Under the pieces are notes generated by a model. The model searched no databases. It was not told the origin of the DNA and was given only the letters and a program-made list of their open reading frames with translations. 64,000 nt of DNA from positions 852,940 through 916,939 of the forward strand of contig JAOSJO010000012.1 of NCBI GenBank assembly GCA_027494055.1, given 5' to 3'. This document shows positions 1 to 9,810 of this stretch, in pieces. The first letter of the stretch is position 1. Each line of letters begins with the position of its first letter. Made by a program: the position numbers and the translations under genes. Source of the DNA: Anaerolineae bacterium (GTDB lineage Bacteria > Chloroflexota > Anaerolineae > Aggregatilineales > JAFGMM01).

Positions 1-1967
1 AGCAGGATCAGGTCTGGCGTGTGGTGACGCATGAGCGACAGCGCCTCCTGCCCGCTGTAGGCGCTCAGCACCTGGTAGCGACGCAGGGGATTGTCCAGCA
101 TACGGTTCAACATGCGCACGAAATCTACGTCGTCGTCAACCACCAACACGGTATCGACGCTTTCCCCGAACGAGCGCAGAGCGTCCCAGAGGCCCTGGCG
201 CGTCACGGGCTTGATCAGATAACCCTCCACGGCCAACTGCCGGCGCAGCGACTCCTCGCCCGGCAGAGCGCACGTGACGAAGAGCGAATGCGGCAGCCCC
301 CAGGCGCGCGCCAACTCTTCTGGGTCCAGAGTCGCCATCTCTGCGCAGGTCTGGTCGATGATGACGAGTTGTGGGGCCAGTTGTTGCGCCAGGAGCCGGC
401 TCTTCTCGAAATCGGGCGCGGTCACAGTACGACACCCGTGCACGTAACGATTCAACAGCGAGGTCGCTGACAGGCTTCGGGTCACGACCAACAGCACAGG
501 CTGTGAATCGCCATCGATGCGCGCCGCACGCTCGGAGAGGGAGGCGCTGCCACTCATATCCGTCAGTGAGGCCTCCAGGCCGGCCTGGTGCGCGGGGAGG
601 CTGAAGTAGAAGGTGCTCCCCTTGCCCACCTCGCTTTCAAGCCAGATGCTGCCCCCGTGCAGTTCCACAAACTGCTTGCTGATCGCCAGCCCCAATCCCG
701 CGCCGGCCTGTCCCCGCCGGGTGCCCATGTCAAGCTGGCGGAACTCCTCGAAAATGCGGGACCTGTCTTCAGGGGCGACCCCGACGCCGGTATCGGCGAC
801 AGCAAAGACGACCATCTCTTCCTGCCGGCCCACTTTGACAGTGATGCTGCCCTGGTTGGTCCACTTCACTGCATTGCTGAGCAGATTGAACAACACCTGC
901 CGGATCCTGATGGGATCGACGACAACACAGGGGAGGTCAGGCTCAACCTGTGTGTGCAGCGCAAGCCCGTTCACCTCTACAAGGCTGCGCGCCGTTTCCA
1001 CAGCTTCTTGCACGATAACCGCCGGATCCGTCTCTTCAGGAACAAGGCCCATCTGCGCCGCCTCAATGCGCGCGAGATCAAGCACGTCGTTGACCAGGCT
1101 CTGGAGGTGGGAGGCGTTCCGGTACACGATGCTGAGGTCGCGCGCGTAAGCCATGGGGAGCTGCCCCCCATAGTGTTCGGGTGACTGGACCATCAGCTCT
1201 GTGAAGCCCACAATGAGGTTGAGCGGCGTCCGCAGCTCATGGCTGACAGTCTGGGCAAACTGCTGCTTGAGCCGGCGGGCCTCCTCGGCCTGGCCGCGGG
1301 CGATGGTCAACAAGAGGTTGGTGCGTCTCAAGGTCTCCGTCGCCTCGTCCAGTGACTTCAACGCGCGTCGCAGTTCTGCCTGCCGCTCGTTCGCAATCAG
1401 CCTGTTGCGATGCGCGCGGTTATACTCGCCCCTGAACCACGCCAGCGCGGTCCACGTGTTGCGCAGGGAGAGCCAGGCGCCAACCGCGACCAGCATAATG
1501 ACGGTCAAGGGGACACTGATCGCGCTCAGGAGCGTCAACACGCCTATGCGCATGACGCCCGCGGTCACGACAAGCAATGTCACGGCGACGGAAACCAGGA
1601 GAAAGCCTCTCTTGCCGAGAAGCACGCTGGCAGACATGATCGGCAGGATGAAGAGGTATACCGCCACCGGAAACGGGAAAGTAACCGCAGCGCAGGCGGT
1701 CGCGCCCAGGATGCCCACAACCAGCAGGTATCGAGCGACGTTCAGCCGCCTGTTCTTCAGGAAGTGAGCTGCCCCACTGCTCAGCACCAGCGCGCCAATG
1801 CCAAGCCAGGCGCTGACTGGGATTGACGCCCCGCTGAACGGCGACACGGTCCACAAGAACCAGGCGTAGCCAAGCCCTCCAGCCAACAGCGCAACGGTCG
1901 AGAGCGACTCGCCCTGAAAGTGCGTGAGGTCATCACGGAGGTCTGGCGTTTGTTGGATAGCCTTCAT
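1..1967 (-). CDS. Membrane hybrid sensor histidine kinase with receiver domains (partial, 3' end outside window)
   Basis: A leftward frame stays open from an ATG at 1967 to the window edge, about 655 residues. The first ~175 residues hold about six hydrophobic segments. A short coiled linker follows, then a HisKA H-box (SHELRTPLN), an N-box (LFNLLSNAVKWT), the G1 box ADTGVGV and the G2 box GAGLGLAISK. After the kinase comes a divergent receiver-like segment (VIIDQT with a later LIKPV). A second receiver then starts with VLVVDDDVDF and continues off the left edge. GAGGGG lies about 10 bases upstream of the ATG and supports the start. It probably senses a membrane or envelope signal and relays phosphate His to Asp; the signal is unknown. 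No output domain is visible, but one could lie beyond the edge. Confidence 0.88.
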   Translation of the reverse strand, partial: MKAIQQTPDLRDDLTHFQGESLSTVALLAGGLGYAWFLWTVSPFSGASIPVSAWLGIGALVLSSGAAHFLKNRRLNVARYLLVVGILGATACAAVTFPFPVAVYLFILPIMSASVLLGKRGFLLVSVAVTLLVVTAGVMRIGVLTLLSAISVPLTVIMLVAVGAWLSLRNTWTALAWFRGEYNRAHRNRLIANERQAELRRALKSLDEATETLRRTNLLLTIARGQAEEARRLKQQFAQTVSHELRTPLNLIVGFTELMVQSPEHYGGQLPMAYARDLSIVYRNASHLQSLVNDVLDLARIEAAQMGLVPEETDPAVIVQEAVETARSLVEVNGLALHTQVEPDLPCVVVDPIRIRQVLFNLLSNAVKWTNQGSITVKVGRQEEMVVFAVADTGVGVAPEDRSRIFEEFRQLDMGTRRGQAGAGLGLAISKQFVELHGGSIWLESEVGKGSTFYFSLPAHQAGLEASLTDMSGSASLSERAARIDGDSQPVLLVVTRSLSATSLLNRYVHGCRTVTAPDFEKSRLLAQQLAPQLVIIDQTCAEMATLDPEELARAWGLPHSLFVTCALPGEESLRRQLAVEGYLIKPVTRQGLWDALRSFGESVDTVLVVDDDVDFVRMLNRMLDNPLRRYQVLSAYSGQEALSLMRHHTPDLIL

Positions 1968-2143
1968 AGCGTACCCCTCGGCAGCGCCTGGATGGTTGAT
2001 GCAAGATGATATTGTGGCCGAAGGCTACGCTGGACGCAAGGTCTCCAGGCCGAACGGCCCCGCACGTCCGTGCGTCAGGCACAATCAGGCCATCGCAAGG
2101 GCGCGCTGGTGGACCCCGGCCGGCTCAGTGATCACGAAGGCCG

Positions 2144-3064
2144 TCACAGGTATGCACTGCGGCGCCGGGGAACTGGCGCCAGACTGTCTCCCACCGCCAC
2201 ATAGTATTCTGCGTCAGACCTGTCCGCGCGCGTCGTCCCCACACAATGATCGCTGTGGGTGTCGATGGCATACAGGGTAACACCCCCATGCCGCTTCGGC
2301 AGATCGGCAATGTCGCGCAGCCCTTCGCGGACAGCGTCCTGAACCGACATGCCCATTTCCATATGGAGGACCGTGCTGCGCGCCAACCCCGTGCGGATGG
2401 CAAGCTCGCCCGTACCTGTGCACGCTGCCGCCCCAAACCGGTTATCGGCATAGAATCCTGCGCCCGCTATCGGTGTATCACCCAGCCGACCGGGGTGCTT
2501 CCACGCCCAGCCGCTCGTACTTGCCGCGATCGCGATGTCCCCGGCGCTATCTTGCGCCAGGTAGACTGTGGTTCCGCCGGCGCGTTGCGGGTCCTCGCTG
2601 TGCCACACTGCCTTGATGAGCGCTTCAGCGTCTTGCGAGAGCGCCCCGGCCTCCAGCCCGCATCGATGGCACCACGCATACCATGCGTCGCGCGTGGCCT
2701 CGGTGAGAAGCATCGCGCGCTCCGCACCGATTGCGGCGGCAAAACACGCCGCGCCCTCACCAACGAGCAGCACGTGAGGCAGCCGGGTCATGACGGCGCG
2801 CGCCACACTGATCGGGTGCGCAAAGCCCCGCAGGCTGCCGACTGCGCCGCTATGCCGCGTGCGACCATCCATGATGCCCGCATCCAGTTCGACCTCACCC
2901 AGCATGTTTGGATAACCACCCAGCCCCACCGAGTGATCCTCGGCGTTGGCTTCAACGGCGCGGACCCCTTCTTCGACCGCATCAAGCGCAGACGCGCCGT
3001 TGCGCAGCGCTTCCCATGCGATGGCCGTGCCGCTGTTCCTCATATCTCCCGCGACCAGAATCAT
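2144..3064 (-). CDS. N4-(beta-N-acetylglucosaminyl)-L-asparaginase / isoaspartyl peptidase family Ntn-hydrolase
   Basis: About 306 residues. The conserved junction GDTPIAGAGFYADN is present; in this family the precursor self-cleaves before its Thr, which becomes the nucleophile of the beta subunit. The glycine-rich CTGTGE stretch and a preceding long alpha-like half also fit. The frame is open upstream to 3148, but ATG 3064 has GGGAGG eight bases upstream and gives the normal family N terminus (MILVAGDMRNSG), so I use it. Family members hydrolyse Asn-linked GlcNAc or isoaspartyl/beta-aspartyl bonds; which one applies here cannot be read from sequence. There is no signal peptide, so it is probably cytoplasmic. 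It is divergent from a peptide/oligosaccharide transporter, consistent with processing imported glycopeptides or peptides (inference). Confidence 0.85.
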   Translation of the reverse strand: MILVAGDMRNSGTAIAWEALRNGASALDAVEEGVRAVEANAEDHSVGLGGYPNMLGEVELDAGIMDGRTRHSGAVGSLRGFAHPISVARAVMTRLPHVLLVGEGAACFAAAIGAERAMLLTEATRDAWYAWCHRCGLEAGALSQDAEALIKAVWHSEDPQRAGGTTVYLAQDSAGDIAIAASTSGWAWKHPGRLGDTPIAGAGFYADNRFGAAACTGTGELAIRTGLARSTVLHMEMGMSVQDAVREGLRDIADLPKRHGGVTLYAIDTHSDHCVGTTRADRSDAEYYVAVGDSLAPVPRRRSAYL

Positions 3065-3106
3065 GTGATGAACCCTCCCGGTGAGGCGCGCTTCGCACTG
3101 CCCGCG

Positions 3107-3135
3107 TTGACAGCAACTTGCACTTGATCTAATAT
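3107..3135 (+). promoter_or_regulatory. Sigma-70-type promoter for the peptide ABC operon
   Basis: TTGACA at 3107-3112 and TAATAT at 3130-3135 are separated by exactly 17 bases. This is a near-consensus housekeeping promoter 69 bases ahead of the first permease gene. It lies in the short gap between the divergent asparaginase and transporter genes. Confidence 0.7.
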
Positions 3136-3203
3136 ACTCCCAATTCACCTCGACAGGTCAAAACGTCAGCATAGTCCCAGAGAGGGGCGGGGCGGCAGCA
3201 GTC

Positions 3204-4127
3204 ATGGCGCGGTATCTCATAGGCCGGGTGCTCGGCCTTATTGGTGTGCTGCTTGTCATCTCATTTATCACCTTCGTCCTGATGAAGGCGATCCCCGGCG
3301 GCCCCTATGATGAAATGCACATGCCCTTGACCGGCCCCCAGAAAGAAAACATTCTGCGGTCCTTCGGGCTGGATAAGCCCTTCCTTGAGCAGTATGTCCG
3401 TCTGCTGTGGAACTTCATTCGCTTCGACCTGGGTTATTCCTTCTCCAACCGCTCAGAGACAGTCAACGAATTCTTCGCGCGCGCCTGGCCGGTGAGCGCG
3501 CAGTTGGGCTTGATGACGATGGCGGTCGCCTTTCCAATAGGCATCGCGCTCGGATTCATCGCTGCACTCAGAGCGAACACGTGGGTTGACTACTTCGCCA
3601 GCACCATCGCCCTGACCGGCTTCGTGGTGCCTGGCTTCGTCATGGCCTTTCTGTTGATTCTCGTGTTCACAGTCCACCTCAAGTGGCTTCCCCTTTCAGG
3701 CTGGGACACGCCGTCCCATTGGGTGATGCCAGTGATTGCCAACGCGCTTGCGCCGATGGCGATTGCAGCGCGCTACACCCGCGCGTCGCTGCTGGAAAAC
3801 CTGCACGCCGACTACGTGCGCACGGCGCACGCAAAGGGTCTGCATTCGCGGCGGGTGTTGTTCGGGCACGTGGCGCGCAACGCGGTGATCCCGATTATCG
3901 CGGTGCTCACCCCGTTGTTCCCCATCCTCATCACCGGTTCGGTGTTCATCGAGCAGGTCTTCATTATCCCAGGCATTGGGCGCTACTTCGCGCTCAGTGT
4001 CATGCACCGCGACTACCCTATGATTATGGCAACCGTCCTGCTCCTGACCGCGTTGGTTGGCTTTGCCAATCTCGTCGCCGACGTGCTGTATACTATCGTC
4101 GATCCGCGCGTCCGCCTCACCCGGTAG
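3204..4127 (+). CDS. Peptide/oligosaccharide ABC transporter permease (DppB/OppB type)
   Basis: 307 residues with the hallmark N terminus of the DppB family (one membrane segment from residue ~10, followed by the KAIPGGPYDE region) and five more hydrophobic segments. The cytoplasmic EAA-like loop (DYVRTAHAKGL, about residues 200-210) is the ATPase contact. The length is normal for the family. It forms the inner-membrane channel with the next gene, which starts six bases after this stop. No ATPase genes lie in this operon, so the ATPase subunits must be encoded elsewhere. This frame is intact. Confidence 0.93.
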   Translation: MARYLIGRVLGLIGVLLVISFITFVLMKAIPGGPYDEMHMPLTGPQKENILRSFGLDKPFLEQYVRLLWNFIRFDLGYSFSNRSETVNEFFARAWPVSAQLGLMTMAVAFPIGIALGFIAALRANTWVDYFASTIALTGFVVPGFVMAFLLILVFTVHLKWLPLSGWDTPSHWVMPVIANALAPMAIAARYTRASLLENLHADYVRTAHAKGLHSRRVLFGHVARNAVIPIIAVLTPLFPILITGSVFIEQVFIIPGIGRYFALSVMHRDYPMIMATVLLLTALVGFANLVADVLYTIVDPRVRLTR

Positions 4128-4133
4128 GCACGT

Positions 4134-5030
4134 ATGGACCAGACACGCCACGTCGTCTCCATCGAGAGTCCCGAACCAGGCATCAGGATGCGCTCCCCGC
4201 TTCGGTTTGCGCTGCGCCGGCTGGCGCAAAACAGGCTCGCCATCGTGGGTGCGGTTCTGTTCGCCGTCATGTTGATTGGCGCTTTTGGCGCGCCGTTCCT
4301 GGCGCCCTACAACTACGACGAACCCGACTTCACGTCCATCTGGTCCGCCCCATCCGGGACGCATCTCCTCGGCACCGACAAGGTTGGCCGGGACATCTAC
4401 AGCCGCATCCTCTACGGGACCCGAAGCTCCCTGATTGTGGGGTTTCTGACGCTGGCCTTTGTGCTGGTCATCGGGGTTCTGCTCGGCGCGCTGGCGGGCA
4501 TGATCGGTGGGATGGTGGATTACCTGATCATGCGCGTTGTGGACATCATGGCCTCCTTCCCGTCGCTGCTGTTTGCCATCCTGATCATGTCGATGTTGGG
4601 GGCGGGCATCGAGAAGGTGGTGATTGCGCTGGTTGTGCCGGGTTGGGTGAGCATCTGCCAGTTGACGCGCGCGCAGATTCTGTCGCTGCGCGAGCGTGAT
4701 TACGTGCTCGCCAGCCAGAGCTTTGGCGCGAACAGCTTTTGGGTTATCCGCCAGCACATGGTTCCCAACGCCGCGCCGCCGCTGCTGGTCAATGCCACGC
4801 TGGCGATACCCTCGTACATCGTCGCCGAGGCCGGCCTGAGCTACCTCGGAATGGGCATTCTGCCGCCGACGCCGAGCCTGGGCCAGTTGGTGCTGGACGC
4901 CTCCATTTACATCATCCCGCACCCAAGTTACATCTTCTTCGCTGCCACTGCCCTTGCGCTGCTGATCCTCGCGATTGCCTTCGTCGGCGACGGGCTGCGC
5001 GAGGCCCTGGACCCGCACGCCCTCACATGA
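4134..5030 (+). CDS. Peptide/oligosaccharide ABC transporter permease (DppC/OppC type)
   Basis: 298 residues. It has the DppC-type N-terminal helix (RRLAQNRLAIVGAVLF), the periplasmic loop motif HLLGTDKVGRDIYSR near residue 80, and the EAA loop ERDYVLASQSFGAN near residue 185, followed by GLSYLGMGILPPTPSLGQ typical of this subunit. It pairs with the DppB-type permease immediately upstream. The substrate-binding protein gene follows after a 94-base gap. The frame is intact and the length is normal. Confidence 0.93.
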   Translation: MDQTRHVVSIESPEPGIRMRSPLRFALRRLAQNRLAIVGAVLFAVMLIGAFGAPFLAPYNYDEPDFTSIWSAPSGTHLLGTDKVGRDIYSRILYGTRSSLIVGFLTLAFVLVIGVLLGALAGMIGGMVDYLIMRVVDIMASFPSLLFAILIMSMLGAGIEKVVIALVVPGWVSICQLTRAQILSLRERDYVLASQSFGANSFWVIRQHMVPNAAPPLLVNATLAIPSYIVAEAGLSYLGMGILPPTPSLGQLVLDASIYIIPHPSYIFFAATALALLILAIAFVGDGLREALDPHALT

Positions 5031-5124
5031 ACAGGCTTCGGGAAAGGAGACAGCCATTGCGCGATACCGCGTGAGACGATTTCCATGCGCCGCCAAGAAC
5101 AGCTACAAGGCAGGAGAGGACAAG

Positions 5125-6863
5125 ATGGCTAGAAAACTGAGCCGCCGTGACTTTCTGAAGGCCAGTGGGACCGGCGTCGCGGCGTCCGTGTTCGGTCCTT
5201 ACGTGATCCGCAGGCCGGGAGCGAACGTCCGGCGGCAGGCAATCGTCAACACGCTCGGCGTGACCTTGCCAGATGATGCCGCACCGCTGGAGATGCAGAA
5301 TCTCTACATGCACGACCCCGTGACCAACATCCTCACCTTCGACTGGTTCCGCAGCAATTACCGCCTGGGGCCGGGCAACCTGTTCATCCAGGAGCCCCTG
5401 GTGCGCGTGGATCAGAACCTTCTCCCACTCCCCGCCGGCGCGGAGTCGTGGAGCGTGTCGGAGGATCACCTGACCTGGACGTTCAACATCCGCAGGGGTT
5501 GGAGTGGAGCGACGGCAAGCCGTACACCGCGCACGACTGGGTGTACTCGTTCCGACTGGGCGCAAACCCTGAAACCGGTTACGACTTCGCCTGGTACTAC
5601 GGCATGGCGATCAAGAACTGGAATGCCTGCAACGCCGGCGAGGTGCCGCTGGAGGAATTGGGCGTCGCCGCCCCAGACGACTACACGCTCCAAATCACCA
5701 CCGACGTCCCCAGGCCGTGGGTCCCGAACTGGGTTGGGTTTGCCATGCCCGGACCGATGCAGGCCGAGGAGCAGTACGGCCCCGACTGGTCGCTCGACCC
5801 GGCGACCTTCGTCTCCAGCGGCCCGTACATGCTCGGCGATTTCGTGATGGACCAGCGCGCCGTCTTCGTCATCAACCCCAACTACAAGGGCGACCCGAAG
5901 CCCATGCTCGAACGGATCGAGTTCAACCCGGTGGCGCAGGGCCTGATGATCCCCTCATACCTCCAGGGGCGGCCCAACCTGGTCGGGCAGAACTGGCCGT
6001 TGGAAGCGCCTGACGTCGAGACCGCGCTGGCTGACCCGACGCTCGCCGACCAACTGCATCCCTACGGCCACTTCCAGACCTACTACGTGGGCATGAATAC
6101 CTACGAGGCGCCGTTCAATAACCTCAAGCTGCGCCAGGCGATCACGCACGCCATCGACCGCGATACGCTGGCGAACGCCGTGCTCCCCAACCAGGTCATG
6201 CCCGCCTACACCATGCTCATGAAGGGCTTCCCCGGCGAGCACGTGGACCAGCTCAAAGACTATCAGAAGTACGACCCCGAATTGGCGAAGGAGTTGATCG
6301 CCGAGGCGGGCTACCCGAACGGCGAGGGCTTGCCACCGCTGGAGATGTGGGTCCGTGGCACAGGCGCGCAGGTCCCGGCGATCTACCTGACTGGCGCAGA
6401 GGCGGTCGCAGCCATGCTGGCGCAGAACCTCGGCCTGAATATCGCGGTCAGGCCCACCGAGATCAAGACCTTCAACGACGAACTCAACAGCCACCGCCTG
6501 CCCTTCTACTTCATCCCCTACCAGTTCGACTTCCTCGATGCCAGCAACATGCTCGGCATCTGGCGCTCCACAGGCCGACATGCCTGGCAGAGTGAGAAAT
6601 TCGAGGACCTCATCGACCAGGCCGACGCCGAGTTTGACGATCAGGAGAAACGTGGCGACCTCTTCTACCAGGCCGAGCAGACCCTGCTAGAGGATGCACC
6701 CGCCGCGTTCGTCTTCCATCCACTGCTCTACCACATGTGGAAACCCTACGTGGTTGGCGCCGACCTTGAGCAAAACGCCGCTGGCTTCCAGGCGGTGGTG
6801 TACCTGAACACCAGCTTCCACCGCACCGTGTACATCAACAACCTCATCGAGCAAGGGCTGTAA
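5125..6863 (+). CDS. Tat-exported peptide ABC transporter substrate-binding protein (frame broken once)
   Basis: About 580 residues once the break is repaired. ATG 5125 has AGGAGAGGA just upstream and begins a protein with a twin-arginine signal (SRRDFLK, residues 6-12). It belongs to the SBP family 5 (DppA/OppA) group: LTWTFNIRxGLEWSDGKPYT, the central LRQAITHAIDRDTLA and a long C-terminal lobe. The reading frame shifts at a G4 run (5495-5498). One more G would restore IRRGLEWSDG, so this is probably a sequencing indel, although a real null mutation cannot be excluded. It delivers substrate to the two permeases upstream; Tat export implies folding before transport. Confidence 0.85.
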
Positions 6864-6881
6864 CGCCGCTACCAGACAAGC

Positions 6882-6940
6882 GCAGGGGCAGGTCCCGGAC
6901 CTGCCCCTGCCAGTAGGGGCCGGACACGCCTTCCGGCCCT
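6882..6940 (+). terminator. Double stem-loop terminator region after the peptide transporter operon
   Basis: 6882-6910 forms a perfect 13-bp stem with a 3-base loop. Immediately after, GGGCCGGA pairs with TCCGGCCC and is followed by TTGTTCTT. The pair of hairpins 20-75 bases past the stop fits transcription termination. Confidence 0.6.
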
Positions 6941-7027
6941 TGTTCTTCCGGCAATTGCCGCCGAGCAAAAATGGCGACCTTCTCCCTCACAGCGGCGTGG
7001 ACGGCACCGCCACGATCAGCGCAAGGC

Positions 7028-8145
7028 CTATTCGGCGACGATGAACGGCGTTACCGAGAAACTGCGCGCCCAGCGTCCGTACTCAAGTGACGTGACGCCA
7101 CTGCGCTCGGTGCCGGTGTAGCTCTCCTCACCCTCCAGAATGGTGACGTTCAGTATGCCGCCGGCCTCTGTGAGCAGACCGGCGTGGCGCGCGGCGGTGC
7201 ACACACTGGAGTCATCGGTGTAGATGTCCGTTCCCCACACGGCGTTTGTGCAGCCGGCCGGGCAGATGACGGTCAGGATGGCGCCCGCCTCGCCAACGAT
7301 CGCTTGAGCGGTGGTCCAGCATCCATAGACGGGGATCGTCTCTTCGTCAGGAGTGTCGGCAGGCGCAACCGAGAAGCTGCGCGCCCACCCCTCGTAATCC
7401 GAAGAGCGGACGTCATTGCGCTCCGAGCCGGTGTAGCTCTCCTCGCCCTCAAGAATGGTGACGGCGACTACGGCCCCCTGCTCCTCCATGATGCCCGCGT
7501 GTTGGGCGGCAACACACACGCGGGAGTCATCCGTGTAGACGTCCGTCCCCAGAGACTGCCCGAACACCCCGGCGGGCACGCGCCAACCAGAGTCGTGCCT
7601 GGCTCGCCGGCGATGTCCTCGCCAGCGGCGTCGCAATCGAAGAGCACCAGCAGTTCCTCCGCCGGTGCGACTGAGAAGCTGCGGTCCCAGCTCCCGTAAT
7701 CCCATGACTCAACGCCATTCTGGACGGAGCCGGTGTACGTCTCCTGGCCCTCAACGACCGTGACGGTGACGAAACCGCCCGTTTCGGCGATCACGCCCGC
7801 GTGGCGGGCAGCGGTGCACACGCTGGAGTCGTCGGTGTACACGTCGGTCCCCCACAGGGACTCCGCGCACCCCGCCGAACAGAAGACGGTCTGCATGGCG
7901 CCGGCCTCGCCGCTGATGCGCCGGGCTGTGTCTTCGCAGCCAAACAGGGGTGCAGCGCCGGCGGGTGTTTCCTCTTCCGGTGGGGCGATGGGTGTTTCCT
8001 GTGCGACGGTGGCGCTCACGAATGCGAGCGACAGGATCAGCCCCAGGACGAGCGCCGCGGTGCGCCCGGGGCGCAGGTCGATACGGTCGAGGCGCAGGAC
8101 AGACCGGAGCTGACGACAACGGTTGGACAAAGCGCGCGTGGGCAT
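7028..8145 (-). CDS. Secreted protein with three tandem LCCL domains (frame broken once)
   Basis: About 370 residues after repair. A basic N terminus and hydrophobic stretch (LVLGLILSLAFVSATVAQ) form a signal peptide. A short Pro/Glu linker leads to three repeats of ~95 residues. Each has the LCCL pattern: Cys early, CPxGC, xWGTDxYTDDSSVC, AARHAG, a GG turn, and Y-x-G...S..Y..W..SFSV. The frame breaks in repeat 2 at a C4 run on the plus strand (7549-7552); one more base restores SLWGTDVYTDD. LCCL domains are best known from animal extracellular proteins such as cochlin and Limulus factor C, and bacterial copies are less familiar. The function is unknown; an extracellular binding role is likely. 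It stands alone and diverges from the desaturase gene. Confidence 0.8.
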
Positions 8146-8551
8146 TGATCACCTCCAAATGCCATGCCGCACAAGCCAAAGAGCGCATCCGGTGGATGCA
8201 CTTCTAAGCATATGTGAATCGACCGCTTTAGGCAACGGGGGTACGTGCGGAGCACGGTTGATCGCGCATGTGGTCAACGGCGATCCCGGATAGCGCAATA
8301 TTTCACAATCTTGACAGCGGGATGTCACAGTCTTATAGTTTTTCTATCCTATTTATCGGCAATTCCGACTGGAAGATCGTGTTGTCGATTTGCTGCGTTT
8401 CCTTCATTCTGCATAACGGACACAGGCGGCGAGGGACAACACCCGTTGTGGGGGCGCGAAATGCGACGCGCACGGTGGCAGACCATGCTGCGGCGGCCCA
8501 CGTCCTTCGTGATGGCGCGCTTGCTGACTGAACATCAAGGGAGATAACGAA
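8146..8551. other. Divergent intergenic region between the LCCL gene and the desaturase
   Basis: 406 bases, clearly richer in A+T than its neighbours around 8280-8410. I see no convincing gene; the short frames here lack family motifs and ribosome sites. It presumably carries the promoters for both divergent genes. GGGAG just ahead of 8552 is the desaturase ribosome site. Confidence 0.5.
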
Positions 8552-9698
8552 ATGGAATACGAACCGCTCGCTGAGGTACGAAAAACGCTCCGGGTCGACT
8601 GGTACCGCAGCCCCATCGAACACGCAAGGCTCCGCGAGCTTTCGAAACGAAGCGACCTGCAGGGATGGCTTCAGGCCGGGGGACACCTCGCCTTGTTCGC
8701 GCTCACAGGCACGCTGGTGTATCTCTTCTGGTCGCAGCAAATCTGGCTCGCATTCGCCATTGCGCTTTTTCGCGCATGGGACAGTCGCCAGCTTTTTCGT
8801 AGGCGTGGCCCCGCACGAACTCGGTCACGGCACCGTGTTTCGCACAAAGCGGCTGAACAAGTTCTTCATGTATCTGTTCAGCCTCTTGAGCTGGTGGGAT
8901 CCCTTCGACTATGCCAGCAGCCATACCTATCACCACCGCTACACGCTGCATCCTGAGGGGGATCGCGAGGTCCTGCTGCCGCTGGAGCCGACGGTGGGAT
9001 CGACCTTTCTGCTCCAGATGTTTACGGTGAATCTGCTCACCCAGCCGGGACGCGCCTTTGGCAAGGGTGGGCTTATCTCAACGGTTGTCTGGACGATCAG
9101 GGGAGCCTTTGGCGCAGTCGGTTCCGCTGAAGCCCCGATCAACGAATGGATAGAGGCCCTGCACACCGACCAGCCCGAAGAGCATCGCAAGTCGATCTGG
9201 TGGTCACGCATTCTGCTGCTGTTTCACGGGTCGATCGTGCTGCTTGGCATCGCGACTGGCCTGTGGGTCCTGCCGCTGATCTTCACTGTTGCCCCGTTCA
9301 TCGGAAACTGGGCGGCCTACTTTGTCGGTCTGCCGCAGCACTGCGGCCTGCGTGACAACGTCCCTGATTTTCGCAAGTGCGTGCGCTCGATGGCCCTCAA
9401 TCCCCTGGCGGAGTTTCTCTACTGGCGCATGAACTGGCACACCGAGCACCACATGTACGCCGGCGTCCCCTGCTACAACCTCAAGAAGCTGTACCGGGAG
9501 ATCGCCCATGACATGCCAGAGCCGCGCACGCTTCTGGGCGCATGGCGGGAGATGCGCGAGACCTGGCGGCGACAGAAGATCGACCCGAGCTACCAGTTCG
9601 ACACGCCGCTGCCGCCAACCGCGCGAAGCGCCCGGACCGACACGCCGGACGAACTGGAGCGCTCCATTGGCGAGTTGGCCCCCAGGGGCCTGAGTTGA
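8552..9698 (+). CDS. Membrane fatty acid desaturase (frame broken near residue 70)
   Basis: About 382 residues after repair. It carries the three histidine boxes of di-iron membrane desaturases: HELGH, HTYHH and HTEHH, the last in NWHTEHHMYAGVPCYNL. Several hydrophobic segments lie between the boxes. ATG 8552 has a good ribosome site. The frame shifts at a T5 run (8766-8770); removing one T joins the two parts as AIALFAHGT. It would introduce a double bond into, or hydroxylate, lipid-linked acyl chains or related lipids in the membrane. No carrier or partner gene is nearby, so the substrate is unclear. It is not part of an obvious operon. Confidence 0.85.
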
Positions 9699-9810
9699 GT
9701 CAAGCGCTCAGTGGCGGGAATCAACGTGCACAGGGGGGACGCAGAGACGCAGACCGATAGCGTTCGGGGCAGAGTCGCCACTGCGGCCTGCCTGCACTGC
9801 AACCCCGGCA

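Noticed and set aside
588..1184. Long plus-strand frame with ~198 codons
   Set aside because: It is the reverse-strand shadow of the histidine kinase; the minus frame carries all HisKA/HATPase motifs.
3696..5096. 466-codon minus-strand frame opposite the peptide permeases
   Set aside because: Composition rich in Arg, His, Gln and Asp with no family motif. The plus strand holds two intact permease genes with good ribosome sites.
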